Assembly (NCBI GenBank): GCA_040902225.1
Contig: JBBDXT010000004.1
Location: 454,965 to 518,964 of the forward strand
Length of the DNA: 64,000 nt
From: Chloroflexota bacterium
Lineage (GTDB): Bacteria > Chloroflexota > Limnocylindria > QHBO01
Direction of reading: 5' to 3'
Shown here one piece after another: positions 24,775 to 32,750 of this stretch. A program made the translations under genes and the position numbers. Under the pieces are notes generated by a model, which was given only the letters and a program-made list of their open reading frames with translations, was not told where the DNA came from and ran no database searches. Within the stretch, counting starts at the first letter, position 1, and each line of letters starts with the position of its first letter.

Positions 24775-26121
24775 ATGCCGCGTAAGCCTCCGGCCTCCGT
24801 GACGGAGCCGCTGTTCGTCGAAGGCGCGGGGGCTGACGCGCCACTTGCCGCCCGCATGCGGCCGCGCACGCTCGACGAGTTCGTCGGGCAGGAGTCGCTG
24901 GTCGGGCCGGAGGGCGCCTTGTCGAAGGTGGTGCAACCTGGCTACGCGCCGAGCATGGTGCTGTGGGGGCCGCCCGGCTCAGGCAAGACGACGCTGGCGC
25001 GGCTGCTGGCGGACCGCTCGGGAGGCACCTGGCGCCAGATCTCGGCGGTGACCAGCGGCGTAGCCGATATCCGGCAGCTGGTCGCCGACGCCAGGGCGCT
25101 TCGGCAGGCCGGCGGGCGCACCATCGTCTTCATCGACGAGCTGCATCGGTTCAACAAGAGCCAGCAGGACGCCCTGCTGCCGCACGTCGAGGACGGCACC
25201 ATCGTCCTGATCGGCGCGACCACCGAGAACCCGTACTACGAGATCAACTCGCCGCTGCTGTCGCGGCTGCGCGTCTACCGCCTCGTGCCCCTGGGTCCCG
25301 ACGAGGTGCGCGAGATCGTGGTGCGGGCCATCGCCGATGAGCGGGGACTGGGCGGCCGGGTGACGCTCGGCGAGGAGGCGATGACCGCGCTGCTTGAGCT
25401 CGCGAGCGGCGACGCGCGCCAGGCGCTGAATATCGTCGAGGCGGCGGCGGCGGTGGTTGACGACGGGGAGTCACTCAGCCGTGAGGCGGTGGCCGAGGCG
25501 GCGCAGCAGCGGCTGCTGGCCTACGACCGGGTCGGCGACCAGCACTACGAGGCGGCATCGGCCTTCATCAAGTCCATGCGCGGCAATGATCCGGACGCGG
25601 CGCTCTATTGGTGCGCGAGCATGGTCGCGGCGGGGGAGGATCCCACCTTCATCGCGCGGCGGATCGTGATCGCCGCCAGCGAGGACGTCGGCAACGCCGA
25701 CCCACGCGCGCTCCAGATCGCGGTGGCGGCGATGCAGGCGGTCGAGCTGATCGGCCTGCCCGAGGCGCAGTACGCGCTGGCCCAGGCTGCTGCCTACGTT
25801 GCATCGGCGCCGAAGTCGAACCGAGCAGGAGCTGCCTACTTCGCGGCGCTGGCCGAGGTCGAGGAGAGGGGCAGGCTGCCGGTGCCGCTCCCGCTGCGGC
25901 CATCGGCGCACCGGCGGTTGGCGAACGAGCACGGCTACGGCAAGGGCTACCTCTATCCGCACGACTTCGAGGACGCCGATGTGGACCAGCAGTACCTGCC
26001 CGACGCGCTGGCCGGTCGGGTCTTCTACGAGCCGAGCGACCAGGGGATGGAGATCCAGATCGGGGAGCGCCTGCAACGGCTGCGGCGACAGCGCCTGGAG
26101 CGCCGCAAGGCAGGGCAATGA
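24775..26121 (+). CDS. rarA: Replication-associated recombination protein A
   Basis: This 448-residue AAA+ ATPase of the clamp-loader group (MgsA/WRNIP1) acts at stalled forks and single-stranded gaps. Walker A is GPPGSGKTT, Walker B with the RarA signature is DELHRFNKSQQDALLP, and sensor 1 is GATTENPYYEIN. The C-terminal tetramerisation domain has YDRVGDQHYEAASAFIKS and the final HGYGKGYLYPHDF, both typical. A longer start at ATG 24739 exists, but a CATAAT box argues for 24775. The enzyme is complete. Confidence 0.93.
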   Translation: MPRKPPASVTEPLFVEGAGADAPLAARMRPRTLDEFVGQESLVGPEGALSKVVQPGYAPSMVLWGPPGSGKTTLARLLADRSGGTWRQISAVTSGVADIRQLVADARALRQAGGRTIVFIDELHRFNKSQQDALLPHVEDGTIVLIGATTENPYYEINSPLLSRLRVYRLVPLGPDEVREIVVRAIADERGLGGRVTLGEEAMTALLELASGDARQALNIVEAAAAVVDDGESLSREAVAEAAQQRLLAYDRVGDQHYEAASAFIKSMRGNDPDAALYWCASMVAAGEDPTFIARRIVIAASEDVGNADPRALQIAVAAMQAVELIGLPEAQYALAQAAAYVASAPKSNRAGAAYFAALAEVEERGRLPVPLPLRPSAHRRLANEHGYGKGYLYPHDFEDADVDQQYLPDALAGRVFYEPSDQGMEIQIGERLQRLRRQRLERRKAGQ

Positions 26122-26143
26122 GCAGGGAGATGAGGTTCATGGC

Positions 26144-26812
26144 ATGACCGACCGGATGTCGCCGCGCGACTTTCACGAGGCCGATGGCGTCGCGGACTGG
26201 CGCGTCATCGGCGACGGCGCCTGCGTCTACTTCCGCACGGGTTCTTTCGCAGAGAGCGCTAGGCTCGTTCAGGCGATTGGCGAGGTGAAAGGAGTGGGCG
26301 AGCACCCGCCCGCCGTGGACGTGCGGGAGGGCGGCGTGACCATCTGCCTGATCACCGTCGCGAACGACTACATGGGAATGACCCAGAGCGACCTTGAGCT
26401 CGCCCGGCAGATCTCGGCGGTGGCGCGAGGCCTTGGCTTCTCCGCCGACCCTGCCGCGGTCCAGTCCCTGCTCGTGATCCCGGGTGCGCCCGTCATTGCC
26501 GACGTGATGCCGTTCTGGCGGGCGATTCTCGGCTATGAGCCCCGCGCCGACAGCCCCGACGAGGACCTGGTCGATCCGCTGGGTCGCGGCCCCGCATTCT
26601 GGTTCGAGTCCATGGACGAGCCGCGTCCGGGAGGTGGTGGCGCCATCCATCTGGCGATCTGGGTGCCGCACGACCAGGCCGAGGCTCGCATCGCGGCCGC
26701 CCTCGCGGCCGGCGGCCGGATGGTTCGCGACGAGTTCGCGCCGTCGTGGTGGACGCTGGCCGATGCGGCGGGCAATGAGGCCGACATCGCCACCACGATG
26801 GGCCGCGACTAG
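26144..26812 (+). CDS. Pterin dehydratase-like plus VOC domain protein
   Basis: This 222-residue protein has an N-terminal half (1-105) with the helix-sheet pattern of 4a-hydroxytetrahydrobiopterin dehydratase, including EHPPAVDVREGGVTICL and ELARQISAVARGLG. The C-terminal half (110-222) is a VOC/glyoxalase-type domain containing DVMPFWRAILGYEP and GGAIHLAIWVP. Such fusions occur in Actinobacteria and relatives and are annotated only as VOC family. The activity is not known. It starts 22 bases after rarA. Confidence 0.8.
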   Translation: MTDRMSPRDFHEADGVADWRVIGDGACVYFRTGSFAESARLVQAIGEVKGVGEHPPAVDVREGGVTICLITVANDYMGMTQSDLELARQISAVARGLGFSADPAAVQSLLVIPGAPVIADVMPFWRAILGYEPRADSPDEDLVDPLGRGPAFWFESMDEPRPGGGGAIHLAIWVPHDQAEARIAAALAAGGRMVRDEFAPSWWTLADAAGNEADIATTMGRD

Positions 26813-26822
26813 CTCGGCGAGA

Positions 26823-27188
26823 CTAGCTCGGGCCGATCCCCAGCAGGCTGAAGGCGACGACCGCGGCTCCCAACAGGATGACCATCGCTACCACCAGGAC
26901 GGCGATGTTGCGGAGGTCGCGGCGGACGTAGTGGTATTCATCGGCGGCACGCTCCGACAGGCGCGAGGAACCCGAGACGGCGAAGCGTGGGTCGGCCCGG
27001 CCAGGGCGCGCTGACGGAGCCGCCGGCGTCGCGGTTGACTCGATGCGACGCTCCGCGGCGGCCTCAATAGCCTCGGAAACGGCGCCGGCGGCCAGTGGTG
27101 CGGATGCGGGCGGACGCTGCAGCATCCTGCGCTGCGCCTTCCGCTGACGGTCGCGGCGATTGGCCGCCTTGCCGCCTCGTCGAGCCAT
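26823..27188 (-). CDS. Basic single-span membrane protein
   Basis: This 121-residue protein has a very basic N-terminus (MARRGGKAANRRDRQRKAQR), an alanine- and proline-rich middle, then EYHYVRRDLRNIAVLVVAMV leading into a membrane helix (about 92-114). Short proteins with a YxYVRRDLRxI motif before a C-terminal helix occur in Chloroflexota and Actinobacteria next to unrelated genes. The function is unknown. It is convergent with the VOC gene 10 bases away and divergent from the DUF4446 gene. Confidence 0.75.
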   Translation of the reverse strand: MARRGGKAANRRDRQRKAQRRMLQRPPASAPLAAGAVSEAIEAAAERRIESTATPAAPSARPGRADPRFAVSGSSRLSERAADEYHYVRRDLRNIAVLVVAMVILLGAAVVAFSLLGIGPS

Positions 27189-27232
27189 CGATCCTCCGTT
27201 CTCGGGTGCGCGGTCGAGCCGAATCGGGGCGG

Positions 27233-27238
27233 TATGAT
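27233..27238 (+). promoter_or_regulatory. -10 box (TATGAT)
   Basis: TATGAT ends 9 bases before the GTG start at 27248 and is the only promoter-like element in the 59-base divergent gap. Confidence 0.45.
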
Positions 27239-27247
27239 ACAGCGCCT

Positions 27248-27769
27248 GTGCCCGACCTGAACCGCACCCTCCTCGACAACCTGGCGCTCATCCTCGGCGT
27301 CATGGGGGTCCTCCTCATCGGCCTCATGGTCGTGGCGATCGTCCATTCCAGGCGCATCCGGCAGGCCAGCACTTCTTACCGGTCGCTCGTCAGCGACAGC
27401 CAGGGCGGGTCGCTCCAGCAGCTGCTCGACAGCCATCTCGGCAAGGTCATCGAGGTGGGGACCAAGATGGAGGAGCTGTCGGATCTGTACCAGGCCCTCG
27501 AGGTGCGATCGCGCGGCAGCTTGCAGCATGTCGGGATCGTCCGCTTCAACCCCTTCAAGGACACCGGCTCTGACCAGAGCTTCGCGATCGCCCTGCTCGA
27601 CGACCGTCGCGACGGGATCGTCCTGAGCAGCCTGCACGGGCGCGGGCAGACGCGGGTCTTTGCCAAGCCGGTCGAGAGCGGCGAGTCGACGCACCAGCTT
27701 TCAGACGAGGAGGCGCAGGCGATACGGATCGCGGTCGAGGGCGGGCGCCCGGCTCCCAGCGCCGGCTGA
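27248..27769 (+). CDS. DUF4446-family membrane-anchored protein
   Basis: This 173-residue protein has one N-terminal membrane helix (about 8-36), a coiled-coil-like helix (about 55-85) and a compact domain with HVGIVRFNPFKDTGSDQSFA and SLHGRGQTRVFAKP, the DUF4446 hallmarks. DUF4446 proteins are frequent in Firmicutes and Chloroflexota, often near parA/parB or rarA-type genes; the function is unknown. The GTG at 27248 is supported by the TATGAT box. Confidence 0.88.
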   Translation: MPDLNRTLLDNLALILGVMGVLLIGLMVVAIVHSRRIRQASTSYRSLVSDSQGGSLQQLLDSHLGKVIEVGTKMEELSDLYQALEVRSRGSLQHVGIVRFNPFKDTGSDQSFAIALLDDRRDGIVLSSLHGRGQTRVFAKPVESGESTHQLSDEEAQAIRIAVEGGRPAPSAG

Positions 27770-27782
27770 GACCATCACCGCC

Positions 27783-28415
27783 GTGGGCAACGGACCGATC
27801 GATCCCGGCCAGCGACGGCTGGCGGAGCGCCGCCTGCTCACCGCGCTGCGCAGGCACCAGCGAACGTCGCCGCTGCGTCGTGATCTTCGCGTCGATGCGC
27901 TCGTCGGCGAAGTGCGTGCCGCTGAGCCCAGTCGCGTGACCACCCACCGCGGCAGGCAGCCTCTGACGCTCAGCGACCGAGAGCTGCGTTCGGTCGTTGA
28001 TACCATGGTCGCCGCCGGGGCGCTGATGCGAACCGGCCACCGGCTGCAGCTGCCAGAGGCGGGTCCATCCCTCGATCCAATCATGCGAGAACGCGTGGAT
28101 CAGCTGCTGGCCGCCCTCGCAGCGCGCGGCGCGACGCCCCCGTCCGCCGACGCTCTCGCCGTCCGGCTTGGCATCCCTCCAGCGCTGGTCGATCAGCTGC
28201 GTGGCGCCGGTGAGCTGGTCCCGGTGGCGCCCAGAATTGATTACCCCCGCGAGGCGTGGCTGGAGATCTCGCATCGGCTCGACCGGCTCGCGGCCGATGA
28301 CGCCCTCTCCGTTCGGCAGGTCAGAGACGAGCTCGGGACGGCCCGACGCCACGCCGAGGCGATCCTACGACACTGGAACCGATCGCGTACGCGCGACACA
28401 CGAGGTGTCGAATAA
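27783..28415 (+). CDS. Orphan SelB C-terminus-like winged-helix protein
   Basis: This 210-residue protein begins at a GTG 13 bases after the DUF4446 gene. It lacks any GTPase domain. The last 115 residues resemble the C-terminal winged helices of the selenocysteine elongation factor SelB: VDQLLAALAARGATPPSADA, then GELVPVAP, and LSVRQVRDELGTARRHAEAI, parallel to the SelB segment that ends GTSRKYA. The final residues differ from SelB, where an RRVGD-type stretch is normal. It may be a remnant of selB or a stand-alone RNA- or DNA-binding protein. No selA or tRNA-Sec is visible in the window. Confidence 0.55.
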   Translation: MGNGPIDPGQRRLAERRLLTALRRHQRTSPLRRDLRVDALVGEVRAAEPSRVTTHRGRQPLTLSDRELRSVVDTMVAAGALMRTGHRLQLPEAGPSLDPIMRERVDQLLAALAARGATPPSADALAVRLGIPPALVDQLRGAGELVPVAPRIDYPREAWLEISHRLDRLAADDALSVRQVRDELGTARRHAEAILRHWNRSRTRDTRGVE

Positions 28416-28433
28416 GCGAGCGATAACGGTCCG

Positions 28434-31400
28434 GTGAATGGCACACCGGCTACCATCGGGGAGATGCCAGTGGTGGTGCCGTCCCCGAACCAGATCCCGA
28501 TCTTCGAGGAGCTGGTCGCCCCACCGCGCGCTGCTCGGCCGCACCTGCGCATCCAGCCGCCCCTGCTCGCGGACCTGACCCCCCGCCAGCGCAAGGCGGT
28601 GACGCACGGGGAGGGGCCGCTCCTGATCGTGGCCGGGGCGGGGACCGGCAAGACCACGGTCATCACGCGCCGGATTGCGTGGCTGATCGCAGAGAAGCTG
28701 GCCAAGCCCTCCGAGATCCTGGCGCTCACCTTCACCGATCGGGCCGCCCTAGAGATGACGGAGCGCGTCGATCGTCTCGTGCCCTACGGATTCACCGATA
28801 CGGTCATCAGCACGTTCCACGCCTGGGGCGATCGGCTCCTCCGCGACCACGCCATGGAGGCCGGCCTCTCCGATCGTTCGACCGTCCTCTCACGGGCCGA
28901 GCAGGTGATCTTCCTGCGGGAGCACCTCTTCGAGCTGCCCCTGGACCGATACCGCCCGTTGGGCGACCCGACGCGCTTCCTGCACGCACTGGTGACCCTC
29001 ATCAGCCGCGCCAGGGACGAGGACGTCGCTCCTTCGGAATACCGCGCCCTTGCCGAGCGCCTGGTCGCCGACGCGGCGGCGACCCCGGACGATGCCGCGC
29101 TGGCCGAGACGGCGGGCCAGCAGGCCGAGCTGGTGGCGTGCTACGCCGCCTACGAGGAGCTGATGCGGCGTACCGACCGGATCGACTTCGGGGACCAGGT
29201 GGGCCTGGCGCTTCGCCTGCTGCGGGAGCATCCGGCCATCCTCGAGGCGGAGCGGCAGCGCTATCGGTACATCCTGGTCGACGAGTTCCAGGACACGAAT
29301 CATGCCCAGTTCGAGCTGGTCAAGCTGCTGGCCGGTTCGCCGACCGCCAACCTGACGGTGGTGGGCGACGACGACCAGAGCATCTATCGCTTCCGCGGCG
29401 CCGCCCTCTCCAACATCCTGGGCTTCCGAGCGGCCTTCCCCTCCGCGCCCAGCGTCGTGCTGACCGATAACTTCCGGAGCCGTCAGCCGATCCTGGACGC
29501 GGCCTACCGCCTCATCCGGCACAACGACCCGGACCGGCTCGAGGCACGCGAAGGGCTCGACAAGCGGCTGGTGGCGCGGGCCCATGGGCGTCGCAAGGTG
29601 GGAGCGGAGTCGAGCATCGAGCTGCTCTCGTTCGACACTGGATCCGACGAGGCCGATGCCGTCGCCGAGCGGATCGCCGCGTCGCTGCGGGCCGGTCGGC
29701 GCGCAGGCGATTACGCCATCCTGGTCCGCACCAATCGCGACGCGGACCCGATCCTGCGATCGCTGAACATGGCGCGGGTGCCATGGCGCTTCGCTGGCAC
29801 AGCCGGCCTCTACCGCCAGCCGGAGGTCCGCCTGCTGGTCAGCTTCCTGCGGGCGGTGAACGATCCCGGGGACTCGGTCAGCTGCTACGACCTGGCCACC
29901 TCGGAGACGTTCGGGCTCGATCCGCGCGACGTGACCCTCGCCCTGAATGCGGCCTCGCGACGCCGCACCAGCCTCGAGACCGCGCTCCGCTCGGCCGCCG
30001 CGGATCCCGGGCAGGCCCCGTTCGGCAAGCGACCGCTCGAGGTCGTGGCGCGGCTCCTTGCCAGCCTTGACCAGCACCGCGGCATGAGCGCCGAGCGCAC
30101 CACCGGCGAGCTGCTCTATCACTTCATCACCTCTTCGGGCTGGCTCGGCCGCCTCGCCGCCGAGGCGCGTCAGAGCGGCGACGAGCGGCTCGCCAACGTC
30201 GCGCGCTTCTTCGAGATCGTGCGGCGCCAATCGTCGCTGCTGCGCGATGATCGCCTCCCCTTCCTGGTCGCCCAGCTGGACACGCTGATCGAGGCGGGGG
30301 ACGACCCTTCCACCGCCGACGTGGCCGCCGACGAGGGGGATGCCGTCCACGTCCTGACCTACCACCGGGCCAAGGGACTCGAATTCCCGACCGTGATCAT
30401 GCTGGGCCTGGTTGACGACCGCTTCCCAACCAGATCCCGGGGCGATCTGCTGCCGTTTCCCGCCGACCTGGTGCGCGAGACGGTGCCGGAGGGCGACCAC
30501 CATCTGGCCGAGGAGCGACGCCTCTTCTACGTCGGGATGACTCGCGCCAGGGAGGAGCTGGTGCTCACCTGGGCGCGCGACTACGGCGGACGCAGCGCGC
30601 GCCGGATGAGCCAGTTCGTGCTCGAGGCGCTCGACCTTCCCCCGGCCACGCCGGTCGAATCGCTGCGATCGTCCGTCGCCGAGCGGCTGGCGCGCAACCA
30701 GCACCCGGTCCGGCAGCCTACGGCAGCCACACGGCCCAGCCTGGGCGACAAGCCACTGACCCTGAGCTACGGGCAGGTCAGCGACTACCTCGAGTGCCCA
30801 GCCAAGTACCGGTTCGGCCACCTCATTCGGATTCCGACCCCGGTCTCGCACCAGATGGTCTATGGACGGGCGCTGCACGCCGCCGTGCAGGCATTCCACC
30901 GCCGACAGATGGCCCATCGGCCAATGGCGCTGGCGGAGCTCCACGCCGAGCTGGACGCCGCCTGGGAATCCACCGGCTTCCTGACCCGCGATCACGAGGA
31001 GGCACGCCGGACGGCGGCGCGGGACACCCTCGAGCGTTTCTGGAACGCGCAGCAGGCCGATCCCGCCACCCCGTCGGCCATCGAACTCGAATTCGCGGTG
31101 CCGTTCGGGCGCGACCGGGTGCGTGGCCGCTACGATCGGGTGGATACCGATGCCAGCGGGCGAGTCACCATCGTCGACTACAAGTCTAGCGACGTGCGGG
31201 ATGCGGCAACGGCGTCGCGGCGCGCGCGCGAGTCCCTCCAGCTGGCGATCTACGGGTCCGCCTGGGAGGCGCAGCATGGCCATCCCCCCGACGACCTGGT
31301 GCTCCACTTCCTGGAGTCGGGGATCGAGGGACACAGCACGCCAAGCCCCAAGCGCCTGGCGGGCGCAGCCGAGCAGGTCGCCACCGCCGCCGAGGGGATC

Positions 31401-31487
31401 CGCGCCGGCAGCTTCAATGCGAACCCGTCACCCACCCGCTGCGGGTACTGTCCTTTCCGTGAGATCTGCCCCGACGCGATCCGATGA
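28434..31487 (+). CDS. UvrD/PcrA-like helicase with C-terminal RecB-type nuclease
   Basis: This 1017-residue protein combines an SF1A helicase with a nuclease. Walker A is AGAGTGKTTV, motif II DEFQD, motif III GDDDQSIYRFRGA and motif VI LFYVGMTRAREEL. The C-terminal PD-(D/E)XK domain shows GRYDRVD and VDYKSSD. Four cysteines, one in YLECPAKY and three in CGYCPFREIC, should hold a 4Fe-4S cluster as in AddB and Cas4. The GTG at 28434 is used; ATG 28464 is an alternative. It probably processes DNA ends. The stop overlaps the next ATG. Confidence 0.92.
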   Translation: MNGTPATIGEMPVVVPSPNQIPIFEELVAPPRAARPHLRIQPPLLADLTPRQRKAVTHGEGPLLIVAGAGTGKTTVITRRIAWLIAEKLAKPSEILALTFTDRAALEMTERVDRLVPYGFTDTVISTFHAWGDRLLRDHAMEAGLSDRSTVLSRAEQVIFLREHLFELPLDRYRPLGDPTRFLHALVTLISRARDEDVAPSEYRALAERLVADAAATPDDAALAETAGQQAELVACYAAYEELMRRTDRIDFGDQVGLALRLLREHPAILEAERQRYRYILVDEFQDTNHAQFELVKLLAGSPTANLTVVGDDDQSIYRFRGAALSNILGFRAAFPSAPSVVLTDNFRSRQPILDAAYRLIRHNDPDRLEAREGLDKRLVARAHGRRKVGAESSIELLSFDTGSDEADAVAERIAASLRAGRRAGDYAILVRTNRDADPILRSLNMARVPWRFAGTAGLYRQPEVRLLVSFLRAVNDPGDSVSCYDLATSETFGLDPRDVTLALNAASRRRTSLETALRSAAADPGQAPFGKRPLEVVARLLASLDQHRGMSAERTTGELLYHFITSSGWLGRLAAEARQSGDERLANVARFFEIVRRQSSLLRDDRLPFLVAQLDTLIEAGDDPSTADVAADEGDAVHVLTYHRAKGLEFPTVIMLGLVDDRFPTRSRGDLLPFPADLVRETVPEGDHHLAEERRLFYVGMTRAREELVLTWARDYGGRSARRMSQFVLEALDLPPATPVESLRSSVAERLARNQHPVRQPTAATRPSLGDKPLTLSYGQVSDYLECPAKYRFGHLIRIPTPVSHQMVYGRALHAAVQAFHRRQMAHRPMALAELHAELDAAWESTGFLTRDHEEARRTAARDTLERFWNAQQADPATPSAIELEFAVPFGRDRVRGRYDRVDTDASGRVTIVDYKSSDVRDAATASRRARESLQLAIYGSAWEAQHGHPPDDLVLHFLESGIEGHSTPSPKRLAGAAEQVATAAEGIRAGSFNANPSPTRCGYCPFREICPDAIR

Positions 31488-31891
31488 CCTCCCGATCCCG
31501 CATCGCGGTTGCCGCGCTGATGCTGCTCGCCGTGCTCGGTGCGGTGGTGCTGGTGGCCTTTGCGGGGAATGCCTGTGCCGGAGACGTGCCGGGTCGGCCG
31601 TGTCCCGATGCGGGGGCCAATCGAATCGTGGTGGTTACGCTCGCGGCCGCCTCCGCGGGTGTGGCGGTGGTGCCGTTCGCCTTTCTCGCCGAGTTCGCGG
31701 TGCGGCGCCGGATCATCTATCGCGGAGCCTGGGGGCGGGCCACGCGGCGGGGGCTGCTGGCGGCAGCCGCCATCGCTGCGGTCGCCGGCCTGCGCCTCGG
31801 TGGCGCTTTGTCGGTTCCGGTCGCGCTCTTCGTGATCAGCCTGGCGGTGGCCGTGGAGTGGGTCGCGCTTCGTCGTTTCGACCTCCCCTAG
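31484..31891 (+). CDS. Small membrane protein, unknown
   Basis: This 135-residue protein has four hydrophobic segments (about 7-27, 46-72, 85-102, 108-128). Residues 30-42 (CAGDVPGRPCPDAG) contain two cysteines that could form a disulfide outside the cell. The ATG overlaps the helicase stop as ATGA, so it is co-translated with it. No family is recognised. Confidence 0.7.
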   Translation: MTSRSRIAVAALMLLAVLGAVVLVAFAGNACAGDVPGRPCPDAGANRIVVVTLAAASAGVAVVPFAFLAEFAVRRRIIYRGAWGRATRRGLLAAAAIAAVAGLRLGGALSVPVALFVISLAVAVEWVALRRFDLP

Positions 31892-31904
31892 GCCCGGTCG
31901 CGGC

Positions 31905-32750
31905 GTGAGCGCCGACATCTTCGGCTCGCAGCCGTCGGACGAGGACCGGCTGGCCGAGCTATACGACCTCGAGCACGACGACCTGGTCGAGGATCTCCCC
32001 TTCTACCGCGAGCTGGCCCGACGGACCGCCGGCCCGGTCCTCGATCTCGGCTGCGGATCCGGGCGCCTCTTCACGACCCTGCTCGACGGGAGAGCACCGC
32101 GCATCCTGGGGATCGATGGATCCGCTGCACTCGTGCGACGGGCCGAGGCGCGCATCGCCGGTGACCCGCGACTCGCCGACGCCGCCCGCGACGGCCGGCT
32201 GTCGGTCATGCGGGGCGATGTGCGGGTCATCTCGACCCTCAACATTCGCGAGCGGTTCGACCTGGCGGTGGCGGTCGGTGTGCTGCCGCACCTCGACGGC
32301 CCGGAGGACGCGCTGCGCCTGTTGGGCGGCGTCAGATCGGTCCTGGCCAGGGGCGGGCGCCTCGTCATCGACGACCTCGGGCCGGCGGAGATGCCCCTCC
32401 GCGACATGCCTCTGTCGATCGACTGGCGGCGCGAGATTGATGGCCGCGAGGTGGTTCGGCGCAGTGAATTGGTGCGGCGTGAATCGCCGGAAGGGCTGCG
32501 GGTCGCCTTCTCCACGATCGCGGATGCAGTACAACCCGATGGTACGATAGCGCGGCTTCCTGCAAGTCATCAGCTCTGGTATCCATCTCCTGAGGCGCTT
32601 TCCGCGCTCGTCAAGCAGGCGGGGATGGTGGTCGAGTTGAGCTACGGCTCGCACGACCTCGAGCCACTTGGCGACGAGAGCGCGCGCCGGATCTATGTCG
32701 TCGCGTACGAACCCGCGGCGGCCCCGACGCGAGAGGTGAAGGTTGGCTGA
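31905..32750 (+). CDS. Class I SAM-dependent methyltransferase
   Basis: This 281-residue protein has the Rossmann methyltransferase core: VLDLGCGSGRLF is motif I, followed by GIDGSAALV and the acidic loop at MRGDVRV. The region after residue 140 carries LARGGRLVIDDLG, the usual strand before the last sheet. The substrate is not evident. The GTG start lies 13 bases after the membrane protein, and the end overlaps the TTG start of the next gene by 8 bases. Confidence 0.88.
   Translation: MSADIFGSQPSDEDRLAELYDLEHDDLVEDLPFYRELARRTAGPVLDLGCGSGRLFTTLLDGRAPRILGIDGSAALVRRAEARIAGDPRLADAARDGRLSVMRGDVRVISTLNIRERFDLAVAVGVLPHLDGPEDALRLLGGVRSVLARGGRLVIDDLGPAEMPLRDMPLSIDWRREIDGREVVRRSELVRRESPEGLRVAFSTIADAVQPDGTIARLPASHQLWYPSPEALSALVKQAGMVVELSYGSHDLEPLGDESARRIYVVAYEPAAAPTREVKVG

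Noticed and set aside
28890-31334. 814-codon minus-strand frame opposite the helicase gene
   Set aside because: The composition is that of an antisense shadow in GC-rich coding DNA, with no recognisable motif.
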